From assembly GCA_020137815.1 (NCBI GenBank), contig CM035350.1:9278550-9342549 (forward strand): a DNA stretch of 64,000 nt, read 5' to 3'. Both the position numbers and the translations under genes were made by a program. Shown piece by piece: positions 46,832 through 64,000 of the stretch; the stretch's first letter is position 1; every line of letters begins with the position of its first letter. The DNA is from Hormiphora californensis (Eukaryota > Ctenophora > Tentaculata > Cydippida > Pleurobrachiidae). Below the pieces are notes generated by a model. It ran no database searches. It saw only the letters and a list, made by a program, of their open reading frames with translations, and was not told the origin of the DNA.

Positions 46832-49713
46832 ATGACAATACGAGGGACTGTAAAGCAGTATGTCCACGAAGTCGCTACTCAGTACTCTCTTGAAAGCTGT
46901 GTAAAACTCCGGGATATGGTGCCACTGATGAGGGATTCGAATCTTCAGGTTAGGCGGATACAAAATTAAAGATTTCTGACCGATTTATCTGCTTTTAAAG
47001 GGCTCACACAGTCTCTCGAAATGGCAAGTTTACCCTCAGGAGGAAGTGATTAGTAATTTACTTCGTATTGTATCGGCTGGTGTAGGACGAGGAAAGCTAC
47101 TGTGTGAAGTTATACTGTTCCTAACTGAGCTAACCATATTTCATGAAATTCATAAGTACAGTAACACAAATGTACAACATGATTCTCTAGAGATCTCTCC
47201 TCAGTTTCAGATGAATTACCTATCTGTACTACCACAGCTATCTGTAAATCATGTAAATCCATCTGTGTAATAGGTTATCACTGTCCATGTATAACTAATC
47301 GATCCTTAATTCTGTGTCTATATTATTGTTGAAAAGTGTCCGTTATGAAGTCACAATATCCCTTGCAGGAGCAGCCCAGACGTGGTGGATAACGTGATAG
47401 CAGTGTACTATGCAGCAACAACCAATGAAAGTATAAATGTTCTGGTCCGAGGTCTCGCCTTTACCTCTCTCTCTACCCTATCTCGTGTTGCCTACAAACC
47501 AGATCTACTGCACATGTACTCACAGAAGCCCCGAGAAAGCTACTTCACCCCACACTACTTCTCGCTGCTGGTGTGGGGGACACAGGATAGCGGTGTACTT
47601 GATAAGGCCACCATTACACCATCACTTCTGAGGTATTTATTTAAAATGACTAGATACTTTGTTTAGTCACTGCCACGACTGTTAACGACTAGATAACTTA
47701 CGTGTTGCATTGTGTAAATCTATAGTTGAAACTTGTTCTCACTCATCTTTCAACAACTCACAACTCCACCTCATTTTGCAGGTCCTGCGTAGCAGTTCTA
47801 CCGATTGAAAATGTAAAACCCGTTCTGGCCAAAATGGAATCCCCCTCCCCATTTCAAGTGGTATTCCTATCATGTCTATTTTCACCGGCCCAAGTCCAAC
47901 AAGCCTGTGAGAGGATTCTGAACAACTGTGAACCCTACCTACAGGGGTTCGCGTACCAGCTGCTCCTAGAGATGGGTGCCACCCTACCCCGACAATCTCG
48001 CCCTCTTGACCCTCCTGAGAGTAGGGTGTTGAGGGTAATGTTGAGTGAGCCCAAAGATGCGATTGCTGGGTTGTTGGAGTTGCAGCAGTTGTTCTATCAT
48101 GGAGTTGCAGGGGACTTCCCTGGGCTGTACTTTAGGGCATTGCACTGGTGTTATACGAGGGGAAATAGGACCGAGTTAGCGCAACTGATCAAGATTCTCC
48201 TGTTTGATAGACAGTCGGAGGTGTTCGCTGTAAACTTGTTGAACACTCTACCACTCACGGAGTTTGGGAGTGAACTGCAAGAGGTAGGAACCATGTGCAT
48301 CGTCTTTTTGTTTTCTAAAGTTCTAAAAATATACTCATTGATTGTCTTGGTGATGCCATCTCTTCTTCGTGATTGTCATGTCTTCTAAAACTCCTGCACT
48401 TCTCCAGATGTTACTAAGGATCGTCGCTGAACGGAGTCGGGAGAAGGGAACAGATAACTGCCAGCATTACCTGCCAATATTCAGACACTACCTCTCTCTA
48501 ACTGACTACTCGCCCAGCCCTGCCCTTCTCTACATATCATCTCTTCTAGATAATGGGAAGCTGCCTGAGGAACAACTATTGGATATCACTGATATTTTAC
48601 TGTACGTAGACCCTCTCCTATTCCATTACTCTCATTACCTTCCTCTCTCTCACAATTCTGTCTCTGATATAATATCCAAGTTTCACCTCCCATCTCCCCC
48701 ATTCAGGACTGTACTGCGGCACCCCCACCTATCCCAAGTTACCCAGGAGCTGTATGCGGTGTGTAGCCAACTTCAGGACACCCCAGCTACCCACTCTCTG
48801 TGTAGCCTGCTTACCCGTTACCTTAGCTCTTATTGTCCCCCCAAGATGGAGAGGTCTCTGTTTGGAAGCAGCAATCACGCTCCTCCCACCACCACCACCA
48901 ACGCTTCTTATTTAGGTATTACTCAGACTACGGCAACCATGTTTTGATTCTCAAAACTAATCGTGCAAATGCGTTAAGTTAGGGTGTAACCTACCCTCCC
49001 CTAGATCTACCCCTTCCTGACTCCTCCCCCTAGATCTACCACTGATAAGACTGGAACGACTGATGCCAACCCTATCCAGGAGACGTTACCTAGCAACCGA
49101 CTCCCCCTATACCATGCTAGATGTCGAGGAGTACCTGGGGGAACTTGATCTCTCAGTTACCCTCGCCTACTGTGCACACCTCGCCAGAGAGGAAGAGTGT
49201 CTCCTGTGTGTAGTCTTCACTCCCTCCCCTCTTAAACCCCACCTCTCCGCTGAACCAGTCTCTACTCCACTGCTAAGAACGGGGGACACTGTCTCGGTTG
49301 TCATAGAAACCACTCGTCCCCTCCCTGGTTCCATCGCACTGGCAGTTGAGTATACCAAGGGTGGCGAGCACTTCAGAGGGTCACTCCCCCGTTTGGAGAT
49401 ATCACTACTGGACTTGGTCCTACCCCTTCCTCTCTCCAACTTTTCACCTGACTTCCTGTTCTCCAAGCTATGGAACTACTTCCAGGGAGGGGGTGGGGTG
49501 GTCACTAAACTAAAACCCTCTGATGGGTATGAGGTTAAGCTCCATTCATATCGTCTCTCTACCGGGAGTTTCATGTTAGGTATACCACCCCGACATGTTG
49601 CCCTTATACAGCCCGTTACTGGATTTACATCTCTTAATGTTGCACTTGACTCCTGGTGTGTCCTCCCCCTTCTACATTCTCTACTGGTAGAGCAGTCAGC
49701 AGGGGAGCAGTGA
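46832..49713 (+). CDS. AP5B1: AP-5 adaptor complex subunit beta-1, 6 exons
   Basis: AP-5 is a late-endosomal adaptor acting with the SPG11/SPG15 proteins; beta-1 is one of its two large subunits. Exons: 46832-46948, 47001-47155, 47369-47632, 47782-48283, 48408-48915 and 49034-49713, all in phase, giving about 741 aa (human about 880). Most of it is helical HEAT-like solenoid (for example QGFAYQLLLEMG, GLYFRALHWCYTRGN). The C-terminal third has the family ear-like block: LPRLEISLLDLVLPLPL, FLFSKLWNYF, VTKLKP, and the ending LDSWCVLPLLHSLL, which parallels DDWAVLPLAGDYL in vertebrate AP5B1. The gene is divergent to HEXIM. The last exon's final codons and stop lie in a 12-copy minisatellite. The last-exon acceptor CCCCTAGATCTACC is also duplicated 30 bp upstream. 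Confidence 0.9.
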
Positions 49714-50414
49714 CTCCTGGTGTGTCCTCCCCCTTCTACATTCTCTACTTGTAGAGCAGTCAGCAGGGGAGCAGTGACTCCTGGTGTGTCCTCCCCCTTC
49801 TACATTCTCTACTGGTAGAGCAGTCAGCAGGGGAGCAGTGACTCCTGGTGTGTCCTTCCCCTTCTACATTCTCTACTTGTAGAGCAGTCAGCAGGGGAGC
49901 AGTGACTCCTGGTGTGTCCTTCCCCTTCTACATTCTCTACTGGTAGAGCAGTCAGCAGGGGAGCAGTGACTCCTGGTGTGTCCTCCCCCTTCTACATTCT
50001 CTACTGGTAGAGCAGTCAGCAGGGGAGCAGTGACTCCTGGTGTGTCCTCCCCCTTCTACACTCTCTACTTGTAGAGCAGTCAGCGGGGGAGCAGTGACTC
50101 CTGGTGTGTCCTTCCCCTTCTACATTCTCTACTGGTAGAGCAGTCAGCAGGGGAGCAGTGACTCCTGGTGTGTCCTTCCCCTTCTACATTCTCTACTTGT
50201 AGAGCAGTCAGCGGGGGAGCAGTGACTCCTGGTGTGTCCTTCCCCTTCTACATTCTCTACTGGTAGAGCAGTCAGCAGGGGAGCAGTGACTCCTGGTGTG
50301 TCCTTCCCCTTCTACATTCTCTACTTGTAGAGCAGTCAGCAGGGGAGCAGTGATTCCTGGTGTGTCCTCCCCCTTCTACATTCTCTACTTGTAGAGCAGT
50401 CAGCAGGGGAGCAG
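49647..50414 (+). repeat. 64-bp minisatellite copying the AP5B1 C-terminus and stop, 12 copies
   Basis: Exactly twelve 64-bp units run from 49647 to 50414. The first is coding (DSWCVLPLLHSLLVEQSAGEQ plus the TGA at 49711); the following eleven lie in the 3' UTR. A G/T variant (CTACTGGTAG versus CTACTTGTAG) mostly alternates between units, suggesting growth by a 128-bp dimer. Confidence 0.96.
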
Positions 50415-50804
50415 TGAGGGGATTTATATTCTATTTGGGCTTGTGGCGGAGGGGCTTCAGTGAGGTACTGCAGGAAGTGAATTTATCTGGGGCGCTGATA
50501 AACACTCAATGTCTGCTATCAGCAGTTGTTATTCTGTTATTTGGAGTATTGTGCACTAATTCCTGTAGGACGTCCCTGAGTTTATTTATCTGATGAAGTC
50601 GTGTTGTTTGATTTACTGTTTAACCATTACATCTCGTCAGTGTTAGCATTATATCCCCATGTTATCCCCGTGTTACCCCCATGTTATCCCCATGTTACCT
50701 CCATGTTACCCCCATGTTACCCCCATGTTACCCCCATGTTACCCCCATGTTATCCCCATGTTACTCCCAACCTTTCCATAACCCCCTCTCTTTTCACCTG
50801 TAGG
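50415..50804. other. AP5B1 3' flank and upstream region of the RZ gene
   Basis: A 12-bp repeat (CCCCATGTTACC), about ten copies, occupies 50655-50765. It runs into a polypyrimidine tract and a cacctgtag acceptor at 50803, one base before the ATG at 50805. Whether coding exons exist further upstream cannot be told; none is visible. Confidence 0.6.
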
Positions 50805-56362
<5,558 letters not shown>

Positions 56363-56465
56363 ATCACACAACAAGAGGAGGAGCACCACGCATGTCCCAT
56401 CACCAGCATTGTATATCTCGTGATGGGCTCACCTCCCCTCCAGTCTGTATATTTGTTATGTTGCT

Positions 56466-57205
56466 ATGTCGTCCAACAACAACAAGGTTAAAGTTCTAGT
56501 TATACTGAAGAGAACCTCGCACCCCTTCAAAGAGGACAAGTTGTTTTGGAAGCGGAATGATGGACAGTCACTTCCTGCTTCATTTAAGGTGTGATGTTGT
56601 TGCTTTGTTTGTGATACAACTTTCATTTGCTTTTACTATTCTCGTAATTTCTTTCTTCTTTTATCCAATCGATTGGGTAGAAGAAGAAAGAAATTGCGAT
56701 CTTCTAGCTATTATTTCTGCATTTCCAACCCAAAGAATTCCTCATCAGTTTCCTTCCTCAGGTTTACAAGCGATATTGGCCCTACCAAGGACCTGACACA
56801 AAGCCCTCACCATCACTGAGATGCCTTGTTCGGCTCGATACTTCACATTCGGACGGCATCTACTCTCTGTTTTACGGTAAGTAAGTTGGTACAGCTCATT
56901 TTATTCATTTATTTTATTCATTTATTATTGCATACTTGGGCACGTCGCGCTATCCCCTGTACGTGGCGTGTGCCGTCTCCGACGAAGTTGGCAGCTTCGT
57001 TGCCAAATTGCATACCAACTAGTATGTATCTCACTTTCCTAACAATACACCAACTCATATAAGTTTCATTATACTCAAATCACAAACCCCCGACAATGTT
57101 GTTTCAGGTAAAAAGCCGTTGGATGTGCAAGTTACAGTGCTAAAGGGGCGATGTACTGTCCGCTTCGCCAAGGACACGGTTGACACCCGCAAAATTGATA
57201 AATAA
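56466..57205 (+). CDS. Small unrecognised protein, 3 exons
   Basis: Exons 56466-56588, 56762-56876 and 57108-57205 join in phase with consensus sites to give about 111 aa, starting at an ATG (MSSNNNKVKVLVILKRTS) and ending in DTRKIDK-stop. The protein is basic and mixed alpha/beta in character (KVKVLVILK, LDVQVTVLKGRCTVRF), with no signal peptide, membrane helix or zinc motif. I do not recognise the family. It begins about 100 bp after the end of the RZ gene, so it might alternatively be a downstream part of that transcription unit. Confidence 0.6.
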
Positions 57206-58115
57206 CTTGGATGCGAGGAATAAACTTTTAGAGTGAATGGGTCGGACCTGATATGAACTTTTAGTAGTGAAGGAATTCAATTGAATTTTTGGTTAATTTG
57301 ACAATTTGAACGGATATGTTTTGTTTTAAGTGGAATGTTTATGAGTTATGTTATGTGACAACTGCAAGGGTGAAGGATTCTTCGATTGTTTGAGTGGATA
57401 TATGTTTTACAGCGTGGAATATTTCGTTTATTTGAATATTTTTTTACATTTTTTTACAACAAAATGAACTTGTTTAACATTATTTCACATGCAGGGCAAG
57501 TGGTTGCTCACTGCTCAGTGCCTAATCGTCTTGGTAGCGCCTCGCAACAACTACCAACCCCTTGCCCTGCAATTGAATTGGAGTTGGATTCAAGAAAATG
57601 GATGATGGAAGGAGGAGAAGGTGTCCTGATCAGTATAGTACATGTCCTGTCAGGCAAATGCTCTGACCACGGTTCTCGAGCACGATCAGGCCAATACTCT
57701 GACAGTGCATGTCCAACTGTGCAGTAGAATATGTTATTAAAGTTCACTGGTCGGCTCATTAAGGGCTTGATACAAGCACTGGAACGGTATAAACACGGTC
57801 TCACGTTCACCCACTCAATTTAATTGCCCGGTAATTAGCTCCTAAACGGTGTCTTGTTCGAACAGATGGGTAATTAGTAGTCGTTAGTAATTATAGTACT
57901 CAGTGTAGCCCATTGTACTAGCAGCTGATTGGAAACTGATTTACACACCAGATTGCCCTGTCACATGGCCCTGTTCTCACACCGACTGCAGACTGATTGG
58001 ACACTGATAGGGTCAGATTGCATAGTGCGTGTGTGCACCTCTCTCTGATAAGGCTATCAACTAACTGCCTCTTTTCTCTCTCTCTCTCTCTGCTTCTCAC
58101 TTTTCCCTATCCCAG
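57206..58115. other. No supported gene
   Basis: AT-rich sequence probably including the 3' UTR of the 56466 gene (AATAAA at about 57220). A possible exon after acatgcag (57495) has no convincing partner. A CT tract lies at 58075-58092. Confidence 0.4.
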
Positions 58116-60724
<2,609 letters not shown>

Positions 60725-63470
60725 CTCTCAATAGCTCTCTTTCTTGATCAGAGACAATAATCTGACAATTAAACCCTGTTAATTTGAAGTATTTCATTGG
60801 TCAATATGAATCGATAGATGAGCTCGTTTTTCTTTGGTGGCCTGGAAGATAGAGAGAGAGAGATGCATCATGGCGCTCTCTCAGTACGTTGAGAGCTGAT
60901 TAGCATGGCGCTCTCAGATTATGATTAATTAGCGGGGTGGGGGACTTAGCATTTCCGTAGTTGACGCCTGCAATCCCCGGCACGCAATGAAGGTAAGGCA
61001 CTGCATATCCATCTATCCATCTCTCTATCCATCTCTATCTCTCTTACTCTCTCCCACTCATTGTTGCATCAATCTCTCCCTGGCCCTCTCTCTCTACTGT
61101 CATCAATAAGTGGTCTAAATGGATCTAGCGTGGGGTCTAAAACCGCCGCAGGGAACGTTGCCGCGTGGTGTAGACCACTTTAGACCCCCTCTCTCTCATC
61201 TGTACAAGAGCTGCTAACTGCGTGCGTGTCAGACCCTGTCACACTATGATTATAGGGTACAAGAGCTCCTCATGTGTTCATCCCGCCCGATTTGCTGTCA
61301 GACCCTCCACTTTTAGTGAAGTACATGGTATAGTTATCCCACTCCCCTCCCGCTCTTTTTTCTGTTCTGTGTCAGGCTGTATTGTATAGAGAATAGAGAT
61401 GCTCCATATGATCCATTGCTTGTACGTCCCGCCCGAATATTGTGTGTAGTGGGGTGGTCCTGTTACACTGGGTGGTTTATAGTGTACGGATTGTTTGTGC
61501 CGTAGGGGCCCTGCAATTTGTCACTCGTTAGCTCCCCCTGCAATCCTCTCTCCCAATAAAGTGTTTCCAATAACGGGATGTTCGCCCCCTGGATGCAGGG
61601 CGGGTGGTTGTTCATAATAAAAATCTGAAGCACCAGACCTCTCTCTTCTTTGCCTCTTCTCCTCAACGGAGAATGTGTGATACCTATCTCGCTCTCTCAC
61701 TAGGTGGTTACTGCGGCCATGCCTACTCTAGCTGAGGCGTCTCCGTGCTTGTCAGAGAGAACACTGTAACAATGTGTAATGAAAAGGCTTCTGGCTAAAC
61801 TGTATCCAAATCGCGAATATCTTCTCATTTCTTCTCCTTTCTTTCTAATTCTCTCTCTCACCCCCTCCTTCTCTCGCCCCCTCCTATCGATCTCCTCCCT
61901 CTCACCCCTCATTCTCTCCTCCCTCTCTCTCTTCTCCTCTCTCTCCTCCTCCTCGCTACTGCTCGCGTCCTCTCGCAGTCTGGCCTCTCCCTCGCTCTCG
62001 TGCATGTCTCGTCAGTCTGCTTCTCTCCTCTGCTCTCTCGTCTCTTCGTGCTCCTGTCACACCTCTCTTTCCGTCTCTGCTGCCTCTCCTCTGCATGTTC
62101 TCTCGATCGCTCCTTGTTGTTGCCCTCGTCTCTCACCGGGCATCTCTCCTCACAGTTATTCTTGCAGATCTCGTCGGTCTGTTTTCCGACCAACCGGCGT
62201 CTCACGCGTCCGGGCCTCCTCGTCATCTCTCTCTCTCGTCACCTTCATTAGTTGGCGTTTTCGCGTCGTCTCGACAGCTGTTGATGACAGTATAGGGCAC
62301 TACTGTTCTCAAGCTGTATGGGGATGACTGTCTAACTCAACACTATCTTCCTGCATGACTGAACTGGCGACAGCGACATATATCGAGAGAACAGCAGTAT
62401 TACACATATCTCTACTACTAGTACTACTATACTGCAGAGCCTAATCCCCCTCCCTGTGAAATAGAGACTCTTCTCTCTGCAATATCCCAGCATTCGAGGG
62501 AAGTGTCGACAAGGTCGCAGTTACCGTCAGTTACTGTTCATGGCAATATAATGATCATCATTTGGCTTCCCGCACTCACCTTGTTATGGGTTGCTAGGAA
62601 GCTGCTAGGCAACGCAGGAGAAGCTGTTGCTAGGCAGTTGGAGAGACAGTTGCGCAGTGGTGCAAGACTCCACACGGTGGTACTAGATAGAACAGTGACT
62701 AGACGAGTTGTTGAGAGATCCGCAGTTGCAGTAGGTGGTTTAGTTGTTAGATGCGGGGCCGGACTGTTGTTAGGGAGCTGCGGCCGGGCTGTTGTTAGGG
62801 AGCTGCGGCTGGGTTGTTTAGGGCTCGGGTTGAGGGCGGGGTTCCACTGCAACACTATTATAACCCAACACAGAGTACAGAGAGAGTGGCCAAGTTCACA
62901 ATTGAAGGGGGCGCGTGTGTTGCATATGCTCCTCCTTCTATTATCACCTACAGCCTACCTGCGCTCTGTCGGGTACTATACTTGTGGAGGGAGAACTAAC
63001 TTAATAACTACATTATTGCTAATCTATGAGGTGGGAATGCTAATAATTCTTCAAGAAGGGGGCCAAGAACCGACAACTACCCGCTCTGAAAGAGAAGAGA
63101 GAGAGAGAGAAGATAGTAGATCTAGAGAGATTAGCGAGATCGCGCTAGAGATAGCGAGAGCGCTACGAGAGATAAGCAGATATCGAGAGAGAGAGAGAGA
63201 GGAGAGAGAGGAGGGCCTAAGTGATAGAGAAAAACGTGCGACAGATAGAGTAAGGGTAAGCACATTACATACAGGATAGGGAAAAACGGAGAGAAAAAGA
63301 GAAAGAGAGGGTGAGAGAAAGAAAGAGATAGACGCAGTGAAGAAGGAGAGGATAGTGAACGAAAAAAGGAAAAGAGAGTAGCAGGAATAGTTATTGAGGG
63401 TTGCGCTTTTTCTAGTCCGGGGACGGTAATAATAGACACACCATCTAGTGCTAAAAAGCGGTTAGGTATA
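60725..63470. other. Pyrimidine- and purine-rich region, no supported gene
   Basis: 61020-61100 and 61840-62250 are strongly CT-biased, and 63085-63380 is GA-rich. Open frames such as 61779-62327 and 62503-63279 owe their length to this bias and show no domain. Two tandem units of a ~28-bp TGTTGTTAGGGAGCTGCGGC repeat lie at 62763-62815. Minor notes: AATAAA-like motifs are scarce here. Confidence 0.5.
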
Positions 63471-63471
63471 C

Positions 63472-63693
63472 ATGTGTAAAGCGGTAATTAAAGGGGAGGA
63501 GCTGCTGCTGCTGCTGCCGCTGGAGGGGGAGTGTTCCTCCTCTCTATCGGTGCAGGATCACATGATAGGGTCCATTGCACGCTCTCTCCCCTGTGTGATG
63601 GGCCCCGTACCATGCAATGTCTGCCACGCGAGATATATTCATATGAGTGTGTTAAAAGAGGTCTTCCAATCTAATATTGGGAGGGAGGTTTGA
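63472..63693 (+). other. Short open frame of uncertain status
   Basis: An ATG-led 73-codon frame with a Leu-rich start (GEELLLLLPLEGE) and several Cys residues (PCVMGPVPCNVCHARY). It is not low complexity, but no family is recognised and no splice partner was found. Confidence 0.2.
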
Positions 63694-63935
63694 ACCCTCC
63701 TCCCCGCCCCTATTGGCAAGACCCTGCTCCCCCCCCCCTCCCCCCACCCCGATTCTATTAAAAATAAATACTCAACTATCCCCCTCCCCCTCAAGTCTCT
63801 CTCCATAACAGAATTGTATCATTTTGCGGCCGTTGTGTTTTTGCACGGCTGCTGCCCTCGTTCTAATATTAGTTGCAGAGAGACACTGAAAGACTGATAC
63901 AAGGTATTGGTCTGCACTCCACAAAACAAGGCAAA

Positions 63936-64000
63936 ATGACGGTTTCTGCACTTCAGAACTTGCCGATCACACCTCACGCAGTAGCACTACAGATGCAGTG
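63936..64000 (+). CDS. Start of a gene cut by the window edge
   Basis: An ATG at 63936 (gcaaaATGACG) opens a frame that remains open to the last base, reading MTVSALQNLPITPHAVALQMQ. It follows a promoter-like region (63800-63930) without repeats. Too little is present to name it. Confidence 0.4.
   Translation, partial: MTVSALQNLPITPHAVALQMQ

Noticed and set aside
62503-63279. A 258-aa protein
   Set aside because: Arg/Glu-rich end is GA microsatellite; the first half has no recognisable domain and repeats at DNA level.

Overview
This is a window of animal nuclear DNA. The genes are split by short GT-AG introns and encode metazoan-type proteins: a dysferlin-type ferlin, a hemopexin-class matrix metalloproteinase, HEXIM, AP-5 beta, an NDUFB8-like complex I subunit, GNL2 and an RZ-finger protein resembling RNF213. 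Compact genes, dense (CT)n/(GA)n tracts and many small inverted-repeat elements suggest an early-branching invertebrate, possibly a sponge. I cannot fix the phylum from sequence alone. Exon boundaries below were read by hand from splice consensus and reading phase.

Layout. 1-11 kb holds one or two candidate first exons, a TACTG microsatellite, about 2 kb of homopolymer-only sequence (4.23-6.30 kb, probably an assembly artefact) and an interleaved cluster of pogo/Tigger-like inverted-repeat elements (8.0-10.7 kb). 11.8-32.4 kb is a plus-strand type-I ferlin. Its 31 hand-read exons sum to exactly 5,898 nt (1,965 aa plus stop). It seems to lack C2A and to have several interchangeable first exons, each behind a CT/GA tract. 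A small Cys-rich membrane-protein gene lies antisense in one ferlin intron (25.35-26.01 kb). 34.6-39.6 kb is an unrecognised plus-strand gene whose large intron holds an intronless antisense matrix metalloproteinase. 39.7-45.3 kb carries three minus-strand housekeeping genes: GNL2, NDUFB8-like and HEXIM. 45.8-46.6 kb is a nested inverted-repeat transposon. 46.8-49.7 kb is AP5B1. 50.8-56.4 kb is the RZ-finger gene, with one reading-frame break. 56.5-60.7 kb holds two unrecognised plus-strand genes. 60.7-64 kb is mostly pyrimidine/purine-rich and non-coding, with the start of another gene at the right edge.

The most striking feature is a recurring pattern: tandem or direct duplications that copy the edge of an exon. 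They copy splice acceptors in the ferlin and AP5B1, a splice donor in the RZ gene, the start codon and presequence of the NDUFB8-like gene (10 copies), and the last codons plus stop of AP5B1 (12 copies). One duplicated donor flanks a hAT-like MITE, which resembles the intermediates proposed for intron gain by tandem duplication or by introner-like elements.
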